Shown: piece after piece, positions 52,688-63,566 of the stretch
Layout: every line of letters begins with the position of its first letter
How positions within the stretch are numbered: the stretch's first letter is position 1
Assembly: GCA_900095095.1 (NCBI GenBank)
Contig: FMBT01000356.1
Span: 62,001 to 126,000, forward strand
Reading direction: 5' to 3'
Length of the DNA: 64,000 nucleotides
Source of the DNA: Fragilariopsis cylindrus CCMP1102
Taxonomy: Eukaryota; Bacillariophyta; Bacillariophyceae; Bacillariales; Bacillariaceae
Made by a program: the position numbers and the translations under genes
Notes under the pieces: generated by a model
Seen by the model: only the letters and a program-made list of their open reading frames with translations
Database searches by the model: none
Told to the model about the DNA's origin: nothing

Positions 52688-55551
52688 ATGAACGATACAC
52701 CCCAAAACAAGAACAAAATGACCGTAACGACAACAATAAAATCAAGACGAAGACGCATCCAAAGGCACAGCAGCAACAACAAACCACGCCCATTCGTTCG
52801 TTCATTCTCGGTGATATCATTTTTGACAATCTTTCTTATTATATCGTTTGTGACTTTTGTCAGGATTGAAAATAATATCGTTTTTGCTGCCGATGTTGAC
52901 GCTGACGCTGACGTCGATGCCTGTGAGAAGGCAACAATATCATTGATGGAATCAAATGAAAGTTTAAAGGAATCGAAAAAAACTTATTCAGATTCAATGG
53001 AATCATCTATGACGAATGAAGAAACATCCTCCACCACTTCTGGTGGTTCAGATTGGAGTTTTGGATTTTTAGATAATAATGTCGAAACATACCGAACCGC
53101 GTGTCTCAATAGCAATAACGATAATACTATTTGGACGAAAATACAATCATCAACAGGAGAAGGAGAAGGAGGAGAAGAATATTTTATTTGTGATTTGCCT
53201 CAAATGAAAGTATCTGGTAAATCTGTTGAATTATATGGAATTGGTGAATGTTTTGCTAACACAACAGAATGTCGTGCTATTACACCGATGACATTGGCGG
53301 AACGTCTCTGGAAAAGGTTGGATTAGATTGTCATACAACAAGTAGTAATGATAATGATAGTAGTAGTAGTACCAGTACCAGTACCAGCAATGATTCATCA
53401 GTGTCAGCATCAACAACTTCCACTACAAGAAAGGAAGAAGGTGATACCAACGACGACGGCGGTGTTCCTCCTACTACTTCCAATACTACGACGAATAATG
53501 AGGATGTCGAGAAAGAAGGAAATGGTAATGACGAGAAGGAAAACGATATGGAAAACGACGAAGATGAAGGAGGAACCGACATAACAGAAAAGAACGATAA
53601 TGGCGACGACAATGGCGATGGAGACAATAAGAGTGAGAATGAGAATAACTCCTCTGAAGAACCGAGCAACAATGAAGATAATGAAGAAAAAGATGATGAT
53701 AAGGGTGATGGAGAAGAAGGAACAGAGGAATATCCATTCATGACGGCAGAGGATACAACTTGTTTGAATACAACATCAAAATTTGTCCAAGGTTTACCTG
53801 GATTGATTTCTGCCACTGAAACATATGAATCAACACAGATTATGAATATAGATGAAGATACTGGTTCATCGTCATTGGGTTATCCAAAGGATGCAACATA
53901 TGCAATGAAATCTGCATGTGAAATAAAAAAAGGATGGTGGTCATTTATTGAAAATAAAAACTTTACATGTGTTATAATGGGTATGGAAACTATGTCATTA
54001 AATGTATACAATTATGGTAATTGTCTTGCCAATATTGATGAATGTAAACTTATGGATGTATCACATATATTAGAAAGTGTTTGGGCTGAAATGAATTTAG
54101 CATGTTGGGAAGACGACGAGGAAGACGATAATAATGATGAGGGTGATAATAACAATGACAGTGATAATGATGATGATAACAGTAATAATGATAACAGTGA
54201 TAATGACAATGGTGATGATGGTGATGATGGTGATGATGATGATGCTGATGATGCTGATGATGCTGATGATGCTGATGATGCTGATGATGCTAACGATGCT
54301 AACGATGCTAACGATTCTTCGATAGAAGGAGAAGACCAAGACAATACTGATAACGATAACAACGACGAAAATGGAGATAATGGCAATGGCAATAGCAAAT
54401 GGGACGAGTTGGGCTTGTCTGAATCTGACGAGAAATGTATGGATGATACAAAAACTATGAATGACGAATATCCTGATGTAGAAAAAGCAATAAAGGAATT
54501 TGGAAAAACTATGAACGTCGATATGGATGACGTGAAGGATATGAAATTAGGATTCGAAGACGAGGATGTAAATAAATTGAAATCAGTTTGTTCTTATGTT
54601 GATGGATACTTTACTCTTGTAAAAGAAGACGAATTTGATTGCGATATGATGTCTCTTAAAGCTGATTTGAAGGTATTGAATATAGCGAATTGCATCGCCG
54701 ATACGGAAGAATGCAAGAACATGAATCCTTTATTATTATTGGAGAAAGTGTTTAAATCGATGGGAGTTAAATGTACAGAAAAAAATTCGCAAGGAGAAGG
54801 AGACAAAAACCACGAGAGTCAAGATGATAATCAAGATGATAACAGCAATACCACGAAATCGGATCAAGAAGATGGACCAGATGATGATGATGATGATGAT
54901 AAAGATTTTGTAGAAGCTTTAGGATTAACAGAATCCGAGGTTGCTTGTATGAATAATTCGAGCGGTTTTATCGATAGCTCAGACGTGCTGTTGAATGCCA
55001 CCATAAATTATCAGAAGTCGGTTATAATGACCGATTCAACAAAACTAGGGTATCCTAAAAGTTCCTTCCTTGAAATGAAAAATGTATGTAAAGATGAGAA
55101 TGGGATCTGGTCATCGATCAAATCCGAAGACGTAACATGCGTTATCGATGGTAGAGAACGATGTCTCAATGTTTATAACTTTGGTAATTGTCTTTCAACT
55201 AACGACGATTGTCGTAAAATGGATCCAATGGTTCTAGTGGAAGGCTTTTTCTTGGAAGTTTTGAAGTTTACATGCAGGGCCAAATGCGACAAACACAAAG
55301 ATTCTGGTCATTCGCCATCATCATCACAGCATAATACACCGGGCGTTTCTTCGTCATCGAAAGATAGCACAAGTGGTGACGATGATGGATCTACTTCTTA
55401 TATAGCAGCAACGGTTGTCTTATGTGTTGTGATTGCTCTTGGATTTTTTGGTTATTATCGAATTCGTCGTTCCAGTGGCCGGGAAAGGGTACCACGAAGG
55501 GCCTATGAAATGACAGACATATCTGATCTTCGTTTCGAATCTCTAACTTAA
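52688..55551 (+). CDS. Large type I membrane protein with four six-cysteine domains and acidic linkers
   Basis: Two overlapping frames (to 53326 and from 53269) read as one protein if one A is missing in the A4 run near 53314, giving ERLWKKVGLDC. A basic start and hydrophobic segment (SVISFLTIFLIISFVTFV) act as signal sequence. Then come four domains, each with six Cys: spacings 59-28-19-6-19, 51-16-17-6-19, 50-16-16-6-19 and 46-16-16-6-20. Signatures are GECFANTTEC, GNCLANIDEC, ANCIADTEEC and GNCLSTNDDC. Linkers are almost purely Asp/Glu/Asn/Ser; the linker between domains 2 and 3 includes an ADD repeat from a GATGATGCT minisatellite (about 54235-54312). A membrane helix (YIAATVVLCVVIALGFFGYY), RIRR, and a short tail with AYEMTDISDL close the protein. 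The acidic linkers could bind calcium. Family unknown; paralogue of 47944-48897. Confidence 0.85.
54235..54312. repeat. GATGATGCT minisatellite inside the six-cysteine gene
   Basis: About six GATGATGCT units pass into GATGCTAAC units, coding for ADD and AND repeats in the linker between domains 2 and 3. The nine-base period keeps the frame, so length changes would be tolerated. Confidence 0.85.
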
Positions 55552-56349
55552 TATTATATAATAGAAAGTGAACTAGTTATGGTGCTGTACAAGGAGGCAA
55601 AGTGGAAAAGCCTCAAGGCGATGCTTCTGATTCTGGTTCTAATTATTCCCATTGAATTGGATTTACGGTATTCCACGGACATTAATGGTACGAATCCACA
55701 ATAACCATAATAATAATAATGAATACTACAATACGGAGATGCACGCATGTACGCACAGTGACACACACATAATCTCCTCCGTCTACCCTGAGCATATTCA
55801 CGATATCGTTAAAGATCGTAAACGTATAAATAGATTTTAAAATAATTAAAAATAGGACTTTAGTATCACTAAGAAAGCAAACAGAGCTCAGCCATTCAGC
55901 AATCATTAGATTCTATTATGAATGAATTAATTGATTTGTCATTCAAAGATTTAAAGATGCAAATTGAATACAGTAGGTAACAAAATTCCTGTCCTTCACT
56001 CAGGTTTTCGATTGTGAAGCCAAATTTTACGTCGTTATTTCGGGGGATGATATTTAGCAAAAGGGGGTGAATTCGAAGCGTCGGAGGGAAAATTTCATTT
56101 TTTTCATCTGACGCACGAAATCAACTCTCTCTGCTCTCTCGAGTCTCGCTGGTAATAATTAGGCACATCGTCATTCAGCATGTTTATTGTTACTTGTTGT
56201 CATTGTTGGACAGAAATATTTGTTATCATTTGAGAAAGAAAAGAGGATACCCGACCTCCCCGTTCGAAAGTTTGTTCATACAAGTACTGTAATACGAACA
56301 TAATACTAGTACAAGTGCAGCCAGTTATTAAAATTAAATTTATCTCACG
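55552..56349. other. Intergenic
   Basis: Between the large six-cysteine gene and the PsbP-like gene, both on the plus strand. No gene, repeat or structured element is recognised. Confidence 0.5.
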
Positions 56350-57434
56350 ATGAAATTTCCAGTATTAACAACGATTACTACGATGTATTTTACGACGACT
56401 TGTAATGCATTCTGTTTTCATCAGCAGAGAAAAGTATCGTCTTGCGCCAACAATAGGATTAATATCGCAGCAAACGAAAAACTAAGTTCTAACGATGGGG
56501 ACGACAACGTCAACAACAATAATAATAATATGAAGTCGGCTGAAAATCGACGAACGTTTTTAGCTGCAACAGGATCGTTGGTTTCGTCTTTTGCTGTCGT
56601 GTTGTCTTCACCGCAGTTGGCATCAGCCGGAATTGATGTGTCGGGATTACGATCAGACGGTGTCAGTGGTGGTGGTAATTCTATTCTGAAGCAACAATTG
56701 AAAGAATTCGACGGATCCGCATCTGCTCGGGTGAATCAAATTAAAGAAATTTCTCCGTCTAGCACAACCGCCGCCTCTCGAAAAATTAATATACCACTTG
56801 CAGTAGAAGAGGAAATTGATAGTAAAATTACAACATGGTTATATCGTACGAATCCGACAATGAGTCCACGCTTATCTCGAGCAGGTTCACTTCGGAATAT
56901 GTTTCGTTGTGATGATCAAGTTGTTGGACCGAACGGGTCTGGATCGGTCGGTATTAGTTTTGAATTTCCATCAGATTGGTTACAACTTGATAAATTCTTG
57001 GCGGTATTTCTTATGTTGATCAACGTGACGGTGCTCGTTTATATGTGTTAAAAACGAAATTACCAGACGGCGAACGATTATCGACCATACCGAAATCATT
57101 TTTTGGTGGATCCATTTTTGATTCCAAGGGAACTATCGTAAAAAGTCAGGGTATTGAAATAGATGAATACAAGGTATCATCTGCAACAACAATTAGTGAG
57201 TGTCCAGAAAATTCGTGTGCAACACATAAACGATACAAAATTAAATATTCAACTGTAACGGGGAATGGATTGCGTGTAGAACGACGCGCATTAGTAGATG
57301 CATATGAAGTGTCAACGAATGGTGATATTTACATGATGATGACTTCTTCGAATGCTATTAAATTTGAAAACAAGGATAGTCCAGAACGACAAACGGTTGA
57401 AGCTATTGTTGATTCCTTTCGAATTAACGTATAG
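56350..57434 (+). CDS. PsbP-like thylakoid lumen protein with Tat signal, one apparent frame break
   Basis: PsbP-family proteins assist photosystem assembly and oxygen evolution in the lumen. The N-terminus has an ER signal (MKFPVLTTITTMYFTTTCNA) cut before F, a transit region with an Asn run, then a twin-arginine thylakoid signal (RRTFLAATGSLVSSFAVVLS, ending LASAG). This threefold targeting suits a diatom lumen protein. The domain has ISFEFPSDWLQLDK, then in the next frame GGISYVDQRDGARLYVLKTK and VEAIVDSFRINV. One G appears to be missing near 57000, where TTGGCGG should read TTGGGCGG. The second half is rather divergent from photosystem II PsbP, so I call it PsbP-like only. Confidence 0.78.
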
Positions 57435-58186
57435 GGCTAAATTGCTAAATTAATAATATCAATAATAATGCAGTTAAAAATAACATTTTTTGAATCCAGT
57501 TTGATAATATATTATCAACATAAGATATCATGGGGTTTGAATCTCTTAGCGGGTCGCTATTATGCTCGTTGCTCATTGATGCTAGCTAACTACTAGAAAA
57601 AGGGAGATCGATTCAATTTGCTTATTATTGTGCTTGTACCACTTTCAGCTTGTGAAGTAAGTATGTATGAAGATACGATTCTGATTTCAGTGAAGACACT
57701 ATCAGGTGAATGAACTTTCAGCTTGTCATCTTTTTGTGAAGTAAGAGACAGAGAGAAGTAATACATCGAGCGATTCATTCCTTCGATTTTTATTCATTCC
57801 TTCTGATTTGTATTTGCTTGCTTTCACAGCCATGAAAGAAAATGGCGCGCCTCGACTCACTCGACTCACTTAATTAAAAATGGCTAATTTTTCAAGATTT
57901 AAATGCCACATCAAACGAGAAAGATAGCACATGATACCACATATACCACATACCACAAAGTAATACACCATGCCTCTCGACATTTATTCAAAGCAGACAG
58001 GAAGACGAACCGTATCCATATATTCCCCGAAGCTGTATTGCGTTCGAGTTGGCTATCATCGTTCGCATTTATCATAACACGGGGTCTAGTCGAAAGCGAG
58101 AACTTCCGTGTGATTCGCATTCGATTTATTCCACCCCCCCCCAAAATAAATCTGCACCTCTACAGTCCAAACCAAGAAGAACTACA
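57435..58186. other. Intergenic
   Basis: No gene is supported. CATGGGGTTTGAATCTCT at about 57529 is not part of a cloverleaf. A C8 run stands at about 58133-58141 before the next start. Confidence 0.5.
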
Positions 58187-59548
58187 ATGAATAATAATAA
58201 TAATCCTCCCGAACAAGCAGGTGCATTGAAAAAAATATACCAAGCACGTAAAGAATTATATGAAGCAAATGAAGGGGACATAACTGATTTAGAACGTCGT
58301 TTGGAACAAGCCATGGAGAAAAAGATAGATCTAGCAGAACAAATGAATGATGCAAAAACAAGTTATGATGAGGCTTCGTCTAAGATTGTTGACTTATTGG
58401 ATGATGACGAGGACGACTATGACGACAACGACGGAAAGAATATTCCCCAGAATATTAAAAATAATCATGAAGATTATATCAACCAAGAAGAAGAAAAAAA
58501 AGACAACAATGACAATGACAAAGGATTGAACGAAAGAAAACCTACCGCAAAACGTACACCTAACGAATCATCCGCATCATCGTTGCCACTTAAAAGGACA
58601 CCAAGAATTTACGAGCAACACACGACGACGACGATGGTGCCACAGCAATCGAAATCGACACTAAAAAGAACACCAGGAAATTATGAACAGCATATGATGA
58701 TGATGTCGCAATTACAACCGCCTCCTCCTCCTTCTTCTCCTCCTGAAATTGTTGATCTGGTGGACGACGATGATGATGACGATGACGACGGCAACGACAG
58801 CGACTACTGCAACGACAACGATAATGAGGATGATAGGATGAATAAAATTCGTCGTCGAAAAAAGAAGATCCAAGCAGCTAAGCCTGCTGCAAGAATCAAT
58901 AATAGTAAAAAAGAAAATGGTGTGTGCTCAACGAAAAAACGACCAAGGTCAACATCTACTACTTCTATCAATGGTAGTAATAGTATTAGCAGTCCACCGA
59001 ACGAACAATTGATGCTCGACGTAAGTAAAAAAAGACCAAGGTCAACATCAAATCTGACAATGACAATAAGAAACCGAATCCGACCATCGGATATACCGCA
59101 AGATCGATGGTTACAATCATCGATTGGTCGGACACGTGATGAATTGAACAGTATAGATGATATGGTCCAATATATGGGTTCGTGTAAATTTGGTCAAAGT
59201 TGCATATGCTCTAAGTTTGGTAAAGTCCATGCAATTGTATTAAATGATGAATGGAATGAACTAGTACAAACAATTGATGAACAACAATTGTGGTATGTTG
59301 GATTAGGACCGGGTAGAAAACGTGATGCTGGATTAGTCGCAGCATGCTCGTCAACGATACCTATTTTCCATGCACCAAAAGTTGAATACAAAACGAAAGA
59401 ATTATTTTATGTTGGCCATTATAAGGTATTAAATATAAAAGAATACGAGCCACCTATATCAATTACTGACCAAGAACGACAACTATTATTAACATTTACA
59501 TTTGTTGAATTTGATATTAAACTTGCTGCGATCATTAATAATGCATAA
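58187..59548 (+). CDS. Nuclear-looking protein with two SUMO-interaction-like motifs, unknown function
   Basis: 453 residues from ATG 58187, frame intact; the frame is open further upstream but without a better start. A coiled coil (about 13-65) is followed by SKIVDLLDDDEDD and, at about 187, by EIVDLVDDDD: both have a hydrophobic core then acids, the form of a SUMO-interacting motif. Between them LKRTPRIYEQH and LKRTPGNYEQH repeat. A basic RRRKKK segment is a likely nuclear signal, and KKRPRSTS occurs twice. The C-terminal ~130 residues form an unrecognised globular domain with MGSCKFGQSCICSKFGK, QLWYVGLGPGRKRDAG and LFYVGHYKVLNIKEYEP. SUMO binding is inference from motif shape only. Confidence 0.75.
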   Translation: MNNNNNPPEQAGALKKIYQARKELYEANEGDITDLERRLEQAMEKKIDLAEQMNDAKTSYDEASSKIVDLLDDDEDDYDDNDGKNIPQNIKNNHEDYINQEEEKKDNNDNDKGLNERKPTAKRTPNESSASSLPLKRTPRIYEQHTTTTMVPQQSKSTLKRTPGNYEQHMMMMSQLQPPPPPSSPPEIVDLVDDDDDDDDDGNDSDYCNDNDNEDDRMNKIRRRKKKIQAAKPAARINNSKKENGVCSTKKRPRSTSTTSINGSNSISSPPNEQLMLDVSKKRPRSTSNLTMTIRNRIRPSDIPQDRWLQSSIGRTRDELNSIDDMVQYMGSCKFGQSCICSKFGKVHAIVLNDEWNELVQTIDEQQLWYVGLGPGRKRDAGLVAACSSTIPIFHAPKVEYKTKELFYVGHYKVLNIKEYEPPISITDQERQLLLTFTFVEFDIKLAAIINNA

Positions 59549-59833
59549 TTAATTGTTGTAGAAATGGAAATAATATATAATAGAACGACAAGTCATATTG
59601 TACGAGAAACATCACTATAAGCATTAGGAAGGAAGAAAGATATATAATATCGACGTGTAGTGTTGTTTTAAAATATGTATCATTATATAATTATAAATGG
59701 ATTGGAATCGTCAGCGCAGTGTGGTCTCGCATAATCAAGAACTTTGATTCGTTGGTAAAACGGACTAAAAAATCTTCCTGTGCGATGACAGTCAAAGCAT
59801 GATGTGATTGGATGATATTGCACTTCGATCGAC
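59549..59833. other. Short intergenic, convergent 3' ends
   Basis: AT-rich, likely 3' untranslated sequence of both neighbours. Nothing recognised. Confidence 0.5.
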
Positions 59834-62800
59834 CTACTTTCGAAGTAAGGAGGTATCTTCTGTGGTACTACCGTAATTGCCATTACTTTGTGTCGGATTA
59901 CCGTAGTCTTCATCAAGTGCATCACCAAGATCTGTTAAAGATAAAGTATTTTTAAGGAAGGCACTCTTTGACCTGGTAATACGTCTACCGAATTTAGTAT
60001 GAGCAACAAAGTCGTGAAATCCTTTGTTTTTACGCATTCCTATGACGAAACCAAAAATAGTACCAATGCCAATACCAAATAAAACTATCAGTCCCAATTC
60101 CCACCAGTTGAATCCATTATTAGTTTCACCCATAAAGTAAGCTACATCCCAATCCACAAAGTCGTCATCTGTGATGGTACGATTCTCTTCGACTAACATA
60201 GCAACTCCTCCAAAGTCACAGGTTACTCCGGAACCTTTTTCTTCTTGAAAATATTGTTCAATCATATCATTTGCTGCGACTTGTAACTCCTTTCCCTTCA
60301 AATTCAAAGTGTATGATTCATCTTCAGTTTCAGTTCCATTTTTTTGTTTCAAAATATAATGAACAGCTTTCAACATACTAGCATCGGTCATATCATGCTT
60401 AATGATACATCTATATGCCATATCGTCTTCACTACGACACGAGTCTTGAATTTTTGGATCATTAAAATTCCCGTCAGGAATCCACCCTCTTTCCAATGCC
60501 AATAGGTATGACCAATGTGGTTCATCTACATCAGTTCGGAAATTCCAAAAGTAAAACCCATGACCGATCCCCGAGTATGCACTAATCTTTTTATAAGCCA
60601 AAAGTGTCATTACATTATCAGTATCGTCTAACTGTGGCGGAGCTTTTGCCGGAGCTGAAATCCAGTCACGGCCTGTTAGAGGATTTTTCTCTTTGATCCA
60701 ATCGCGTCCCACAGGACACATACCGAAACTTGGACTACTCATTCCTGTACCATACGGTCCCCGCATGGGCTTAGTAGGGTCTACTGGTGCTCCTGGTTGC
60801 TCATCTCCCATATAGGGGGCGGAACATGGTATGTATTTACATGGAGAACGAGGAAACCAGGAAGATTATCGTTAAAGCCATTAAGCCACATTGCACAATT
60901 GCTTTGAAGAGATAGAGAAAATGCCGTCAGTTAACAGTTTTTTAAGACGATGATGAAAAAGAAAACCAGTACAATGATCGTCTTTCATCAGTATGAGATG
61001 AACCTAACTTACTCGGTGGCCAAACTCCATTCTCCGACGATTACAGGTCCAAACGCTTGTTCCATTGCAAGAATAGCCTGTTTATTACTACAAGCATCCT
61101 TAAAAAAACCAATTCTACTATCCGGATCTTTCCAAGCTTGGTAGATATGAGTGTCGAGGGCACGTTCTGGACATCTTCCATACAGTATATTTATTGGAAA
61201 AATAAAACAGAGTAAGCGTTAGACACAAGAGGAGCAGTAGCGTTCGTTAGTAAACTTATCTTCGATTCGATTACACAGATTCAAATATAAGCAGCCGAAC
61301 TTACCCGGCCATGAACCCACCCCAAATTTTGGGTCTAACGAAATGAGTCATGCATTACGTATTTCCAGTAGGGTGCACTTCCTGAGTAGTTGTGTGTGAG
61401 TGTATGTGTGTGAGACACACAGAGAGAGAGAGAGAGAGGAGCGATATAGATACAGAAGAAATTATTTATATAATCTCTTTATTTTTGGTCAGTATTGTAT
61501 GAGTCACATAGTAAACTTACTTTTCACAATTAGGTAGCCCTCCCAATAGAACCTCTGTGTAGAAATGATAAGAAGAGGGGAGGAATACAAAATTATGAGA
61601 TGAGGAAAACAATGAAAACACTACTACTAGATAGTCGTATTGATTTGATTTTATTTGATTTGATTTGATTTGATTTGATTTGATTTGATTTGATTTGATT
61701 TGATTGGCTTGCTTGGCTTGCTTACTTACTTTGAGTGTTTTAATCGGCGTATACTGCCAAGGTTCATTCACCGGTTCAATACCTTGAACGGCCGGATGGG
61801 ATCGATACATATCGACCATGATTTGAATAACATCAAGGGCATGTTGGATATTCTCATAATTGATTGAAGAATATGATGCCGTATCTTGATCGAAGGTTCC
61901 GATCCATTTTGCGTCACGAATTGGCCCTATTAAAAAAAATTAAATTTTTTTAAATGGAACGGATATGAAATGAATGGTGGAAATGTTTGACGAACAAAGT
62001 TTTTATGAGAATATACATTCATTCATCAAGAATTGAAGAGTAAAAAAAACAAAAGGATACTTACAATGCTCAAAAGTATGATCCGATGTGAACTCTTGAT
62101 TGAGAGCCGTCGTCCATTGAAAGCCCATAGCTTGTCCTGAATTATCGAAACCATTTTGACTATCCTTGAGGGTATGAATATCTAACAGGACAGTCAATCC
62201 GTTAGAATATGCCCTGTATTTACATTATATTTCGATAAAAAACAAAAAAATGAGATGAGATAAACATAGATAGAATAAATAAATTCGGAACATACATGTT
62301 ATAAAATATATATAAGTATTTCATTTTTATTTTTGACACAAACAGCAACAGCAACAGCAAAACCTCACCAATCCAAAACGGTATCGACATAATCAAGTGC
62401 ACCATCAAAGCACCCATCAACGTATGGGCCGTATGATTTATACATGTAATCCCCAAGTGGTAAACGTAATGAATTGATACCAGATTTGGCCAATCGTTCA
62501 ATTATATCTTCCGTGATCCATGTCTTCCAATGACGTCGTAATTGTTTATTAGCCTCCGTTGGTCCTAATACCTGACAGAATGTGTAGGTGTCAATAGCAA
62601 TTTCACTTTCATTACTTCGACCTAGAAATTGATAAAATAAACTGGGTGTGATCCATGGTTCTAATACCATCCACCCACCAAGATTGACACCCCGCACTTG
62701 ATTATTAAAGGGTGTCGCATGATTATCTTCGACACAGGTCATGGTCTCATTCATCGCAATAAAATGTGGATATTGTGTCCCACCTTTGGGTAAAGTAACA

Positions 62801-62949
62801 GAGTCCCCGTTTGCAGTTACGATGGATTCAGTAGCAGTGGCTGCGACGCCGCCGCCAGTTCCGACATCATTATTCGCTATCATCATTGTGATCGTCGTCG
62901 CTAATAGTAGTAGCATTGTCTGTTGTCGTGGAAACAGAAACAGCTTCAT
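59834..62949 (-). CDS. Membrane-anchored GH5 exo-1,3-beta-glucanase, seven exons
   Basis: The enzyme removes glucose from beta-1,3-glucan; in diatoms the obvious substrate is chrysolaminarin. Exons by splice sites and phase: 62949-62369, 62213-62065, 61926-61730, 61554-61521, 61381-61305, 61174-61013, 60901-59834. After a signal peptide come RGVNLGGWMVLEPWITPSLF, GINSLRLPLGDYMY, LTVLLDIHTLKDSQNGFDNS, the acid/base motif GIEPVNEPW, WKYVMHDSFR, ERALDTHIYQAW, the nucleophile motif VIVGEWSLATD, CAMWLNGF and GIGHGFYFWNFRTD. A C-terminal helix (WWELGLIVLFGIGIGTIFGF) and an ~80-residue tail anchor it. Slips are implied in exon 5 (near 61334 and 61326) and exon 7 (near 60852). The seven exons contrast with the intron-poor neighbours. 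Confidence 0.88.
61630..61712. repeat. (TTTGA)n pentanucleotide microsatellite in GH5 intron
   Basis: About fifteen TTGAT/TTTGA units lie in the intron between the third and fourth GH5 exons, followed by GGCTTGCTT repeats next to the donor site. An (AG)n run in the next intron lies at about 61419-61438. Confidence 0.9.
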
Positions 62950-63566
62950 TGTTTTTTATACTTTAGTTTGTTGTGTATCCTTGTATTGTGATTTTGTCTT
63001 AGCTTCGCAGGTTAGTTAATAGTAATATTCTCTACCTTCCTTTATTTTACTTTTAAGTGTTCCAAATACTTTTTGCGATGGCGGAGGCGATCTCTCTATC
63101 ACCTATGCATGAAGCAATACAAGTGATGTGCTTGTACATTTGGCTACCGGTAAACCATTCGACAAATCATAGAAGCCGAAAATCGAAAATGGAAGCAAAC
63201 GGAGGCGCGTTAACGTGATGCGAGCATCAACAGTATGCACGACTGGATACGCTATGCGTCACAAAGATCCAGCGCGCAAACAGTGTACTGTACGATTGGA
63301 TGAACAATCACATGCTAATTTCAGTCTTGCAACGTTTCAAATGAATCGAATGAATCAATCGATAAGTTTTTTTTTTCTCTTCAAATTTCCATCATGTCAT
63401 CGAATGATACACTGTATTAATTAATGAATCATCGAATGACATTCTACCGTACTGTGTATTCAAATAATGGTTTGCCTTGACTTGATGTCTAACTAAGCAA
63501 GGGGTATCGGCAAATGCAATATCATTGCAATATCATTGACGTTGAGGAAAAATTAGCAAGATAATC
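62950..63566. other. Intergenic, divergent promoter region
   Basis: Upstream sequence of the GH5 and P-loop kinase genes. GCAATATCATT occurs twice in tandem at about 63516-63540. No gene is supported. Confidence 0.5.

Noticed and set aside
7704-57434. Programmed ribosomal frameshifting as the cause of the split frames
   Set aside because: Breaks are of both signs, at unrelated sites, lack a shared slippery motif, and cluster at homopolymers; consensus error is simpler.
61630-61712. Regularly spaced TTTGA repeat considered as a CRISPR-like array
   Set aside because: It is a simple pentanucleotide microsatellite inside a GH5 intron; there are no spacers.
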